NCBI RefSeq assembly: GCF_014489615.1
Contig: NZ_CP060825.1
Location: 6,494,001-6,558,000 of the forward strand
Source: Streptomyces genisteinicus
GTDB lineage: Bacteria; Actinomycetota; Actinomycetes; Streptomycetales; Streptomycetaceae
Reading direction: 5' to 3'
Length of the DNA stretch: 64,000 nt
The notes under the pieces were generated by a model. That model was given only the letters and a program-made list of their open reading frames with translations. It was not told the DNA's origin and did no database searches. Position numbers and translations under genes: made by a program. Positions 16,056 to 24,545 of the stretch are shown one piece after another. Position 1 is the stretch's first letter. The number at the start of each line of letters is the position of its first letter.

Positions 16056-16163
16056 CCGGCCCGGCCCCCCCGGCCGCCGCGGCCCGCCTCCGCGGGCCGC
16101 GAGGGCACCCGGCCGGCCGCTCGCACTACGCACCGGAGGACAAGGTTTACGCGACATGTTGTC

Positions 16164-16185
16164 ACCGGATGACAAACCATCCGGT
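16164..16185. promoter_or_regulatory. Inverted repeat upstream of mce operon (distal)
   Basis: Perfect 8-bp arms ACCGGATG and CATCCGGT with a 6-bp spacer, about 140 bp upstream of the first mce-operon start. The surrounding DNA is locally A/T-enriched. Candidate operator. Confidence 0.6.
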
Positions 16186-16274
16186 TCGGCCTGAAAGTGC
16201 TGGTCACAGCCATTGCCCAGGCCCCGCGCGCGAACGTAGCGTGCGGGCGCCCGGTGCACTTCCGCCCCCTTCGC

Positions 16275-16294
16275 CACGTGTGCTGCCACACGTG
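16275..16294. promoter_or_regulatory. Inverted repeat upstream of mce operon (proximal)
   Basis: Perfect 8-bp arms CACGTGTG and CACACGTG with a 4-bp spacer, 28 bp before the ATPase ATG. It overlaps the expected leader, so it could be an operator or an mRNA hairpin ahead of the ribosome site. Confidence 0.6.
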
Positions 16295-16322
16295 TCCGCA
16301 CATTCCTGGACTGGGAGGTGAG

Positions 16323-17309
16323 ATGGGAATCGAGGTAGTCGTCGAAGGACTCACCAAGTCCTTCGGCAAACAGAACATCTGGCAGGACGTCACACTCACC
16401 CTCCCCGCGGGCGAGGTCAGCGTGATGCTCGGCCCCTCGGGAACCGGCAAGACGGTGTTCCTGAAATCGCTCATCGGATTGCTGAAGCCCGAGCACGGCC
16501 GCGTTCTCATCAACGGCGTCGACATGGTGAACGGCTCCGAGAAGGACATCTACGAGACCCGGAAGCTGTTCGGCCTGATGTTCCAGGACGGCGCCCTCTT
16601 CGGCTCCATGAACCTCTTCGACAATGTCGCCTTCCCGCTGCGCGAGCACTCCCGCAAGAAGGAATCCGAGATCCGGCGCATCGTCATGGAACGCATGGAG
16701 ATGGTCGGACTCGTCGGCGCCGAGGGGAAACTCCCCGGAGAGATATCCGGCGGAATGCGCAAACGCGCCGGGCTCGCCCGCGCCCTCGTCCTCGACCCGC
16801 AGATCGTGCTCTGCGACGAACCGGACTCCGGCCTCGACCCGGTCCGCACCGCCTACCTCTCCCAGCTCCTCATCGACCTGAACGCCCAGATCGACGCCAC
16901 GATGCTGATCGTCACCCACAACCTGGACATCGCCGCCACCGTCCCCGACAACATGGGGATGCTCTTCCTGCGCAACCTGGTCACCTTCGGCCCCCGCGAA
17001 GTGCTGCTGACCAGCAGCGAACCGGTCATCGCGCAGTTCCTCGGCGGCCGCAGGGAAGGCCCGATCGGCATGTCCGAGGAGAAGGACGCCGCCACCCTGG
17101 CCATGGAGCAGACGAACAGCCGCGGGCTGCGCCCCGACGGCCCCCGCACCGTCGTCCCCCAGCTGGAGCCCTCACCCGGCATGCCCGTCCGGCAGGGCGC
17201 GCTCCGCCGCCGTGAACGCGTCCTCGGGATGCTGGGCCAGCTCCCGGACGCCGCCCGTACCGCCATCACGCAGAGCTACAGCGCCCCGGCCGGCGGAGTC
17301 CGCCCGTGA
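16323..17309 (+). CDS. mkl: Mce transporter ATPase (Mkl/MlaF-like)
   Basis: 328 residues. ABC ATPase with Walker A GPSGTGKT (37-44), Q-loop MFQDGALFGSMNLF (87-100), signature EISGGMRKRAGLARAL (140-155), Walker B IVLCDEPDSGLDP (161-173) and H-loop VTHN. The DEPDSGLD form and the C-terminal extension are typical of Mkl/MceG and MlaF ATPases, which energise lipid transport by Mce complexes. ATG 16323 follows GGGAGGTGAG. Unlike in mycobacteria, where the ATPase gene is unlinked, here it opens the mce operon. Its stop overlaps the GTG of the first permease. Confidence 0.95.
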   Translation: MGIEVVVEGLTKSFGKQNIWQDVTLTLPAGEVSVMLGPSGTGKTVFLKSLIGLLKPEHGRVLINGVDMVNGSEKDIYETRKLFGLMFQDGALFGSMNLFDNVAFPLREHSRKKESEIRRIVMERMEMVGLVGAEGKLPGEISGGMRKRAGLARALVLDPQIVLCDEPDSGLDPVRTAYLSQLLIDLNAQIDATMLIVTHNLDIAATVPDNMGMLFLRNLVTFGPREVLLTSSEPVIAQFLGGRREGPIGMSEEKDAATLAMEQTNSRGLRPDGPRTVVPQLEPSPGMPVRQGALRRRERVLGMLGQLPDAARTAITQSYSAPAGGVRP

Positions 17310-18160
17310 CCGCCCCGCCGCCCGTGCGGCCCACACCGCCGCCGGCGGACACCCCGCCGGCGAAGAAGGCCCCGCCGGCCCCGAGACCCCCCTCCCGGGC
17401 CCTCGCCCCGCTGCGCGAGACCGGGAAGCTGTTCGCGCTCGCCGCCACCGTCGTCCGCGCCGTCTTCAGACGCCCCTTCCAGATGCGGGAGTTCATCGAG
17501 CAGTTCTGGTTCGTCGCGAGCGTCACCATCCTGCCCGCGGCCCTGGTCTCCATCCCGTTCGGCGCCGTCATCGCCCTCCAGGTCGGCTCGCTCACCCAGC
17601 AGCTCGGCGCCCAGTCCTTCACCGGCGGCGCCAGCGTCCTCGCCGTCATCCAGCAGGCCAGCCCGCTCATCGTGGCCCTGCTGATCGCCGGCGCCGGCGG
17701 CTCCGCCATCTGCGCCGACCTCGGCTCCCGCAAGATCCGCGAGGAACTCGACGCCATGGAGGTCATGGGCGTCTCCCCGATCCAGCGCCTGGTGGTGCCG
17801 CGGGTCCTCGCCACCATGCTGGTCGCCGTCCTGCTCAACGGCATGGTCTCCGTCGTCGGCACCCTCGGCGGCTACTTCTTCAACGTGATCATGCAGGGCG
17901 GCACCCCCGGCGCCTACCTCGCCAGCTTCTCCGCCCTCGCCCAGCTCCCCGACCTGTGGATCAGCGAGATCAAGGCGCTGATCTTCGGCTTCATCGCCGG
18001 TGTGGTCGCCGCCTACCGCGGGCTCAACCCGCGCGGCGGACCGAAGGGCGTCGGCGACGCGGTCAACCAGTCCGTCGTCATCACCTTCATGCTGCTGTTC
18101 TTCGTGAACATGGTCCTCACGGCGATCTACCTCCAGATCGTCCCCCCGAAGGGGGGCTGA
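17306..18160 (+). CDS. yrbEA: Mce transporter permease YrbEA (MlaE family)
   Basis: 284 residues. After a Pro-rich cytoplasmic N-terminus (about 35 residues) there are five or six membrane segments typical of MlaE/YrbE permeases, with the conserved EQFWFVASVTILPAALVSIPFG start, the GAGGSAICADLGSRKIREELDA cytoplasmic loop with its EELDAMEVMG motif, and AYRGLNPRGGPKGVG near the C-terminus. The GTG start overlaps the preceding stop (GTGA). It forms the inner-membrane channel of the lipid importer with the second YrbE protein. Confidence 0.95.
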   Translation: MTAPPPVRPTPPPADTPPAKKAPPAPRPPSRALAPLRETGKLFALAATVVRAVFRRPFQMREFIEQFWFVASVTILPAALVSIPFGAVIALQVGSLTQQLGAQSFTGGASVLAVIQQASPLIVALLIAGAGGSAICADLGSRKIREELDAMEVMGVSPIQRLVVPRVLATMLVAVLLNGMVSVVGTLGGYFFNVIMQGGTPGAYLASFSALAQLPDLWISEIKALIFGFIAGVVAAYRGLNPRGGPKGVGDAVNQSVVITFMLLFFVNMVLTAIYLQIVPPKGG

Positions 18161-18163
18161 GCG

Positions 18164-18967
18164 ATGCCGATGCTCGGCTGGCTGGACCGCTCCGGCGACC
18201 AGCTCACCTTCTACCTGCGCGCCCTGTTCTGGATCCCGCGGACCCTGCGCCGCTACCTCAAGGAGGTCCAGCGGCTGCTCGCCGAGGTCGCCTTCGGCAG
18301 CGGCGGCCTCGGCGTCATCGGCGGCACCATCGGCGTGATGGTCGCCATGACCCTGTTCACCGGGACCGTCGTCGGCCTCCAGGGGTACGCCGCCCTCAAC
18401 CAGATCGGCACCTCCGCCTTCACCGGCTTCGTCTCCGCCTACTTCAACACCCGCGAGATCGCGCCGCTCGTCGCCGGACTCGCGCTCTCCGCCACCGTCG
18501 GCGCCGGCTTCACCGCCCAGCTCGGCGCCATGCGGATCAACGAGGAGGTCGACGCCCTCGAAGCGATGGGCGTCCGCTCGATGCCGTACCTGGTGACGAC
18601 CCGGATCATCGCCGGCGTCGTCGCCATCATCCCGCTCTACGCCATCGGCCTGCTCAGCTCCTACCTGGCCTCCCGCTGGATCACCGTCCTGTTCAACGGC
18701 CAGTCGGCGGGCACCTACGACCACTACTTCAACCTCTTCCTCTCCCCGGACGACGTCGTGCTGTCCGTCCTCAAGGTGCTGATCTTCAGCGTGATGGTGA
18801 TCCTCGCCCACTGCTACTACGGCTTCCGCGCCAGCGGCGGCCCGGCGGGCGTCGGCGTCGCCGTCGGCCGCTCCGTGCGCAACGCCATCGTGCTGATCAG
18901 CGTCACCGACTTCTTCCTCTCCCTCGCCATCTGGGGAGCTACCACGACCGTGAAGGTGGCCGGATGA
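18164..18967 (+). CDS. yrbEB: Mce transporter permease YrbEB (MlaE family)
   Basis: 267 residues, second MlaE-type permease. Conserved features match YrbEA: the FGSGGLGVIGGTIGVMVAMT membrane segment, GFTAQLGAMRINEEVDALEAMG (the EEVDALEAMG loop that couples to the ATPase) and YYGFRASGGPAGVG near the end. It starts 3 nt after the YrbEA stop and its own stop overlaps the ATG of MceA, so expression is tightly coupled. Heteromeric YrbEA/YrbEB is the norm in actinobacterial Mce systems. Confidence 0.95.
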   Translation: MPMLGWLDRSGDQLTFYLRALFWIPRTLRRYLKEVQRLLAEVAFGSGGLGVIGGTIGVMVAMTLFTGTVVGLQGYAALNQIGTSAFTGFVSAYFNTREIAPLVAGLALSATVGAGFTAQLGAMRINEEVDALEAMGVRSMPYLVTTRIIAGVVAIIPLYAIGLLSSYLASRWITVLFNGQSAGTYDHYFNLFLSPDDVVLSVLKVLIFSVMVILAHCYYGFRASGGPAGVGVAVGRSVRNAIVLISVTDFFLSLAIWGATTTVKVAG

Positions 18968-20202
18968 GCGCGCAGAAGATCCGACGCCGCCTCGCGGGAG
19001 TGGTCTTCCTCCTGCTGCCCGTGCTCCTGGTGTGGCTGTCCGTCGCCGTGTACGGCAAGGAGTTCAGCGACGACGCCACCGTCACCGTGCTCACCGGCGC
19101 CGTCGGCAACGAGATGCACAAGGGCGCCGAGGTCAAACTCCGCGGCGTCGTCGTCGGCGAGGTCCGCGACATCGACGCCGACGGGCGCGGAGCCCGGCTC
19201 ACCCTCGCCGTGAAGCCCGGCGAACTCGACCGCGTACCGGCGGACGTCACCGCCCAGATGCTGCCGACGACCCTCTTCGGAGCCCGGTACGTCGCCCTCG
19301 TGCCGCCCGCGCACAGCACCACGTCGGACACCCTGGAGCCCGGCGACACCATCACCCAGGACCGCACCCGCAACGCCATCGAACTGGAGCAGGTCCTCGA
19401 CAACGTCCTGCCGCTGCTCACCGCGGTGAAGCCGGAGAAGCTCTCCGCCACCCTCACCGCCGTCTCCCAGGCCCTCCAGGGCCGGGGCGACCAGCTCGGC
19501 GCCACGCTGGAGACCCTCGAAGGCCACCTGGAGCGGTTCAACCCCCATCTGCCCGTCCTCAACCGGGACATCACCCGGCTCGTCGAGGTCGGCCACCTCT
19601 ACGCCGACACCGCGCCCGGCATCCTCGACGCGCTGCGGGACTTCACCGCCACCAGCGGCACCATCGCCGACCAGCAGGCCGAACTCGCCACGCTCTACGG
19701 CTCCACCACCAAGACCGCGCAGGACGTCACCTCGTTCCTCCGCAAGAACGAGAACAACCTGATCCGCCTCGCGGCAGCGAGCCGCGACACCCTCGAACTG
19801 CTCGCCGAGTACTCCCCGTCCTTCCCGTGCACCCTGCGCACCCTCGCCGGGTTCGTGCCGGCCATGGACAAGGCCCTCGGCAAGGGCACCGACCAGCCCG
19901 GACTCCATGTGACCGTGACCACTGTGCCATCCCTCGGCAAGTACGTTCCGGGCAAGGACACGCCCGTGTACGACGCGACCGGCGGCCCCCACTGCTACAC
20001 CGTCCCCTACACGGGCCGGCCCGCCCCCGCCGCCGCCCGGGCCGCCTCCGAGAGCCTCGGCCTGCCCAACTCGCCGCAGGAGAACCAGCTCGTCAACGAA
20101 CTCCTCGCCCCCGGACTCGGCAGCGCGCCCGCCGACCTGCCCGACTGGAGCAGCGTGCTCACCGGGCCCGTCCTGCGGGGCACGGAGGTGACGCTGAAGT
20201 GA
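18964..20202 (+). CDS. mceA: MceA family substrate-binding protein
   Basis: 412 residues. One N-terminal membrane helix (residues 10-30, LAGVVFLLLPVLLVWLSVAV) anchors an MlaD/MCE domain (about 38-115, AEVKLRGVVVGEVRDI) followed by a long helical region (about 150-320) and a C-terminal tail. In known systems six such proteins form a hexameric tunnel carrying lipids across the periplasm or cell wall. ATG overlaps the YrbEB stop (ATGA). The MCE beta-barrel motif is complete. Substrate not deducible from sequence. Confidence 0.94.
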   Translation: MSAQKIRRRLAGVVFLLLPVLLVWLSVAVYGKEFSDDATVTVLTGAVGNEMHKGAEVKLRGVVVGEVRDIDADGRGARLTLAVKPGELDRVPADVTAQMLPTTLFGARYVALVPPAHSTTSDTLEPGDTITQDRTRNAIELEQVLDNVLPLLTAVKPEKLSATLTAVSQALQGRGDQLGATLETLEGHLERFNPHLPVLNRDITRLVEVGHLYADTAPGILDALRDFTATSGTIADQQAELATLYGSTTKTAQDVTSFLRKNENNLIRLAAASRDTLELLAEYSPSFPCTLRTLAGFVPAMDKALGKGTDQPGLHVTVTTVPSLGKYVPGKDTPVYDATGGPHCYTVPYTGRPAPAAARAASESLGLPNSPQENQLVNELLAPGLGSAPADLPDWSSVLTGPVLRGTEVTLK

Positions 20203-21230
20203 ACCGCCGCAGCCTCACCGGACCGATCGTCAAATCGGCCGCCTTCATCCTCGTGACCGTCCTCGCCACCACCGTGCTCGCCCTCGGCATCGCCAACACC
20301 GGTGTCGGCGACACCATCAGCTACAAGGCCCGCTTCACCGACGCCACCGGCCTCGTCGAGGGCGACAGCGTCCGCATCGCCGGCGTCAAGGTCGGCCAGG
20401 TGGAATCGGTGCGGGTCGCCGACCGCCGGATCGCCGAGGTCACCTTCGCCGTGCGCAAGGGGCGGGTGCTGCCCGTCACCGTCACCGCCTCCATCAAGTA
20501 CCTCAACATGGTCGGCCAGCGCTACATCGACCTCGACCAGGGCACCGGACCCATCGGCAGCGTCTTCCCCGCGGGCGACACCATCCCGCTGGAGCGCACC
20601 AGCCCGGCACTCGACCTCACCCAGCTCTTCAACGGCTTCCAGCCGCTGTTCGAGGGGCTCGCCCCCGACGAGGTCAACGACCTCGCCGGCTCCATCGTCC
20701 AGGTGCTCCAGGGCGAGGGCGGCACCGTGGACAGCATCATCCGGCACGTCGGCTCGCTCACCACCACCGTCGCCGCCAAGGACAAGGTCATCGGCCAGGT
20801 CGTCCAGAACCTCAACACCGTCCTCAAGACCGTGAACGACCGCGAGGAAGGCTTCGACGACCTCGTGGTCACCCTGCAGAAACTCGTCACCGGCTTCTCC
20901 GGCGACCGCAAACCGCTCGGGGAGGCCGTCGTCGCCATGGGCGACCTGACCACCGTCACCGCCGGCCTGCTGAAGGACGGACGCGCCCCGCTCAAGGAGG
21001 ACATCGCCGAACTGGGCCGCCTCTCGCGCGAACTCGACAAGGGCAGCGGGCAGATCGAGAACTTCCTGGCGAAGACGCCCGCCAAGATGCAGGCCATCAC
21101 CCGCCTCGCGTCCTACGGCTCCTGGCTCAACCTCTACCTCTGCGAGGCGAAGGTCTCCGGCGTCGCCACCTCCGACGGCAGCCCCCCGCCCACCGGCATC
21201 GCGATCACCGAGCCGAGGTGCCTGGCATGA
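20199..21230 (+). CDS. mceB: MceB family protein
   Basis: 343 residues. N-terminal helix (residues 12-33, SAAFILVTVLATTVLALGIA), MCE domain with TGLVEGDSVRIAGVKVGQVESV, the SIKYLNMVGQRYIDL segment typical of MceB, then a helical region with coiled-coil character and a C-terminal CEAKVSG segment conserved in MceB proteins. GTG start overlaps the MceA stop. No lipobox and no cleavable signal, so the N-terminal helix is likely retained as an anchor. Confidence 0.94.
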   Translation: MNRRSLTGPIVKSAAFILVTVLATTVLALGIANTGVGDTISYKARFTDATGLVEGDSVRIAGVKVGQVESVRVADRRIAEVTFAVRKGRVLPVTVTASIKYLNMVGQRYIDLDQGTGPIGSVFPAGDTIPLERTSPALDLTQLFNGFQPLFEGLAPDEVNDLAGSIVQVLQGEGGTVDSIIRHVGSLTTTVAAKDKVIGQVVQNLNTVLKTVNDREEGFDDLVVTLQKLVTGFSGDRKPLGEAVVAMGDLTTVTAGLLKDGRAPLKEDIAELGRLSRELDKGSGQIENFLAKTPAKMQAITRLASYGSWLNLYLCEAKVSGVATSDGSPPPTGIAITEPRCLA

Positions 21231-22279
21231 GACCACTCCCGCGCATCAGGCCCGTCAGGGACCGCAACCCGGTCGCCGTCGCCGTCGTCGGCCTGCTCGT
21301 CATGGCCCTGCTCGGCATCGGCGCCTACCGCGCCGACTCGCTGCCGTTCACCGGCGACTCCACCTCCTACACGGCCGAGTTCACCGAGGCCGCCGGCCTC
21401 GACGAGGGCGACGAGGTCCGCATCGCCGGCGTCAAGGTCGGCAAGGTCACCGGCATCGCCCTGGACGGCGACAAGGTCGAGGTCCGCTTCGAGGTCGAGG
21501 ACGCCTGGATCGGCGACTCCAGCACCGCCGCCATCGCCATCAAGACCCTCCTCGGCGAGAAGTACCTCGCCGTCGACCCCCTCGGCGACGGCCGTCAGGA
21601 CCCCTCGAAGCGCATCCCCGCCTCCCGCACCACCTCGCCCTACGACGTCACCCAGGCGTTCAACGGGCTCGGCGAGACCATCGGCAGGATCGACACGGCC
21701 GGGCTCGCCGAGAGCTTCGACGCCATCTCGACCACCTTCGAGAACTCGCCGCCCCACGTGAAGAACGCCGCCACCGGCCTGTCCGCCCTCTCCCGCACGG
21801 TCTCCGAACGCGACGCCCAGCTCGCCTCGCTGCTCCGCGAGAGCAAGAAGCTCACCAGGACCCTCGACGGCAAGAAGAGCAGCTTCGAGACCCTGCTGGA
21901 GGACGGCAACCTGCTCCTCGGCGAGATCCAGGCCCGCCGCGACGCCATCCACGCCCTGCTCACCGGCACCAGGAGCCTGAGCACCGAGCTCAGCGGCGTC
22001 GTCGACGACAACGACAAGCAGCTGAAGCCGACCCTCGACGCGCTCGGCAAGGTCACCGCCGTGCTCCTGAAGAACCGCAAGAGCCTCGACAGCACGCTGA
22101 GGCTCGCCGGCCCCTACTACCGCCTCGTCGGCAACACCCTCGGCAACGGCCGCTGGTTCGACACCTACGTGTGCGGCCTGGTGCCCAGGAACTACCTGCC
22201 CGCCGGCACGCCGCCCGAGACCGGGTGCATGCCGCCCAAGCCGCAGCAGCGGACCGAGCCGTCAGGCGGTGGATCGTGA
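21227..22279 (+). CDS. mceC: MceC family protein
   Basis: 350 residues. Cytoplasmic N-terminus RPLPRIRPVRDRNPVAVAVV leading into a membrane helix (about 15-35), MCE domain with GLDEGDEVRIAGVKVGKVTGI and TLLGEKYLAVDP, then a long helical segment (about 140-300) rich in Leu, Lys and Asp. A YVCGLVPRNYLP motif precedes a hydrophilic tail ending in GGGS. ATG overlaps the MceB stop (ATGA). The tail is short compared with the Pro-rich extensions of some mycobacterial MceC proteins. Confidence 0.94.
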   Translation: MRPLPRIRPVRDRNPVAVAVVGLLVMALLGIGAYRADSLPFTGDSTSYTAEFTEAAGLDEGDEVRIAGVKVGKVTGIALDGDKVEVRFEVEDAWIGDSSTAAIAIKTLLGEKYLAVDPLGDGRQDPSKRIPASRTTSPYDVTQAFNGLGETIGRIDTAGLAESFDAISTTFENSPPHVKNAATGLSALSRTVSERDAQLASLLRESKKLTRTLDGKKSSFETLLEDGNLLLGEIQARRDAIHALLTGTRSLSTELSGVVDDNDKQLKPTLDALGKVTAVLLKNRKSLDSTLRLAGPYYRLVGNTLGNGRWFDTYVCGLVPRNYLPAGTPPETGCMPPKPQQRTEPSGGGS

Positions 22280-23385
22280 ACATCAGACGCATCGTCGGCA
22301 TCGGCGCCGGGCTCGCCGTCGTCGCCGTCGCCGGGACCTCGGGGGTGATGGCCCTCGACGCCTCCGGATCCACCCGGATCACCGCCTACTTCGAACGCGC
22401 CACCGGCGTCTACGAGGGCTCCGACCTGCGCGTCCTCGGCGTCAAGGTGGGCACCGTCGACACCGTCACCCCCGTCGGCGAACGAGTGCGGGTCACCCTC
22501 CTGCTCGACGAGGACGTCAAGGTCCCGCACGACGCCCACGCGGTCGTGGTGGCCCCCAGCGTCGTCGCCGACCGCTACATCCAGCTCGCACCGGCCTACA
22601 CCGGCGGCGACGCCCTCGAAGACGGCGCGGTGCTGCCCGCCGAGCGCAACGCCATGCCGCTGGAGGTCGACCAGCTCTACGCGTCGATCACCGAACTGTC
22701 CACCGCGCTCGGCCCCGACGGCGCCAACGCCGACGGCGCGCTCGCCCGCCTCATCGGCACCGGCGCCGCCAACCTCGACGGAAACGGCAAGGCCATCGGC
22801 GACTCCATCGAGCAGTTCGGCAAGGCCGCCAGGACCCTCGACGGCAGCAGCGGGGACCTCTTCGACACCCTCGCCCACCTCCAGTCCTTCACCACCATGC
22901 TGAAGAAGAACGACGGCAACGTCGCCAAGGCCGAACAGCAGCTCGCCTCCGTCACCGGCTTCCTCGCCGACGACAAGGAGAACCTCGGCGCCGCCCTCAA
23001 GGAACTCGGCACCGCCCTGAAGAAGGTCAAGGCCTTCATCCAGAAGAACCGCGGAGCGCTCAAGGAGAACGTGGACGCCCTCGTCCCGCTCACCCGGACC
23101 CTGGTCGACCAGCGCGCCTCGCTCGCCGAGGCCCTCGACACCGCACCGCTCGCCGCGGGCAACGCGCTGAACGCCTACGACCCCGTCAACCGCACCCTCA
23201 ACGGCCGCGCCGACATCAACGAACTCAGCTTCGGCCCCGAGATCGTGATCCCCGCGGAGACGACCGGCCTCACCGGCCTGGTGCCCGTCGACGCCGACCG
23301 CCGCAAGGCACTCCCCGGCCTGCCGCTGCCCCCGGTGGGCACGGTCTACGGGACCCCCGGCAAGAAGGCGGGAGACGCCCGGTGA
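22276..23385 (+). CDS. mceD: MceD family protein
   Basis: 369 residues starting at GTG 22276, overlapping the MceC stop. N-terminal helix (residues 6-26), MCE domain with VYEGSDLRVLGVKVGTVDTV and SVVADRYIQLAP (the SVVADRYIQL pattern is diagnostic of MceD), then a helical tunnel region with repeated Leu/Lys/Asn heptads to about residue 300. The C-terminus lies near GTVYGTPGKKAGDAR. Part of the hexameric Mce assembly with the neighbouring gene products. Confidence 0.94.
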   Translation: MNIRRIVGIGAGLAVVAVAGTSGVMALDASGSTRITAYFERATGVYEGSDLRVLGVKVGTVDTVTPVGERVRVTLLLDEDVKVPHDAHAVVVAPSVVADRYIQLAPAYTGGDALEDGAVLPAERNAMPLEVDQLYASITELSTALGPDGANADGALARLIGTGAANLDGNGKAIGDSIEQFGKAARTLDGSSGDLFDTLAHLQSFTTMLKKNDGNVAKAEQQLASVTGFLADDKENLGAALKELGTALKKVKAFIQKNRGALKENVDALVPLTRTLVDQRASLAEALDTAPLAAGNALNAYDPVNRTLNGRADINELSFGPEIVIPAETTGLTGLVPVDADRRKALPGLPLPPVGTVYGTPGKKAGDAR

Positions 23386-24545
23386 CCACCGTACCCACAG
23401 CCTCCGGCACCCCCGCGGCCGCACCGGTGAACCGGCGGCGCCCCCGCAGACCCGCGCTCGCCCTGCTGCTCGCCCTCGGCCTCACCGCGGGCGCCGCGGG
23501 CTGCTCCGCCCCCCAGATGTCCGGCATCGACCAGCTGCCCCTGCCCGGCGGCGCCGACCTCGGCGACGAACCCTACGAGATCACCGCGGAGTTCGCCGAC
23601 GTCCTCAGCCTCGTCCCGCAGTCCGCGGTCAAGGTCAACGACGTCGCCGTCGGCCGGGTCACCCGGATCAGCCTCGACCAGGACGACTGGTCGGCCAGGG
23701 TCACCATGCGCATCAACGGCAAGGTGCGGCTGCCCGCCAACGCCTACGCCCACCTCGAGCAGTCCAGCCTGCTGGGCGAGAAGTACATCCAGCTGAGCCC
23801 GCCGCCGAAGGACGCCGCCGGCACGCTCGCCGCCGGCGCGGCCATCCCCATGGACCGCACCAACCGCAACCCCGAGGTCGAGGAGGTCTTCGGCGCGCTG
23901 TCCCTGCTCCTCAACGGCGGCGGCGTCGCCCAGATCAAGACCATCGCCACCGAGCTCAACAAGGCGATCGGCGGGCGCGAGCCCCGGATCCGCTCCCTGC
24001 TCGGACGGCTCGACGAACTGGTCACCAGCCTCGACGCCAACAAGGGCGACATCACCAAGGCCCTCGACGGCGTCAACCGGCTCGCCACCACCCTCGCCAC
24101 CCGCAAGCAGGACGTCGGCACGGTCCTCACCGGCCTCAGCCCCGGCCTCAAGGTGCTGGAGAAGCAGCGCGGCTCGCTGCTGACGATGCTGCGCTCGCTC
24201 GACACCCTCTCCGACGTCGCCGTCAGGACCATCACCGCGTCCAAGGCCGACACCATCGCCGACCTGAAGGCCCTCGCACCCACCCTCAAGGCCCTCGCCG
24301 ACTCCGGGCAGAACCTGCCCGACTCGCTCCAGGTGATGCTCACCTACCCGTTCACCGACGAGGTGCTGCGCGGCATCAAGGGCGACTACCTCAACGTCTA
24401 CCTCGACACCACCGCCGTCCCGGGCACCACGATCATCCCGGAGTTCGTGCCGGACGACGACGAACCCGCCCCCGCCGCCGCCCGGGACGGGGCGCCGCTT
24501 CCGCTGCCCTCCGTGACGGGCGCCACCGGGGAAGGAAGCCGCTGA
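23382..24545 (+). CDS. mceE: MceE family lipoprotein
   Basis: 387 residues. It carries a lipoprotein signal: Arg-rich N-terminus (NRRRPRRP), hydrophobic stretch ALALLLALGLTAG and lipobox-like AAGC with Cys41. MceE is the lipidated member of actinobacterial Mce sets, as here. The MCE domain contains PQSAVKVNDVAVGRVTRI and SSLLGEKYIQLSPP. The helical region extends to about residue 330, with a Pro/Asp-rich tail. GTG overlaps the MceD stop. Lipidation would anchor the tunnel to the outer face of the membrane. Confidence 0.94.
   Translation: MTTVPTASGTPAAAPVNRRRPRRPALALLLALGLTAGAAGCSAPQMSGIDQLPLPGGADLGDEPYEITAEFADVLSLVPQSAVKVNDVAVGRVTRISLDQDDWSARVTMRINGKVRLPANAYAHLEQSSLLGEKYIQLSPPPKDAAGTLAAGAAIPMDRTNRNPEVEEVFGALSLLLNGGGVAQIKTIATELNKAIGGREPRIRSLLGRLDELVTSLDANKGDITKALDGVNRLATTLATRKQDVGTVLTGLSPGLKVLEKQRGSLLTMLRSLDTLSDVAVRTITASKADTIADLKALAPTLKALADSGQNLPDSLQVMLTYPFTDEVLRGIKGDYLNVYLDTTAVPGTTIIPEFVPDDDEPAPAAARDGAPLPLPSVTGATGEGSR

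Noticed and set aside
15171..16919. Long minus-strand frame across the DUF6801-like gene and the mce ATPase start
   Set aside because: Covers well-supported plus-strand genes and has no recognisable domain.
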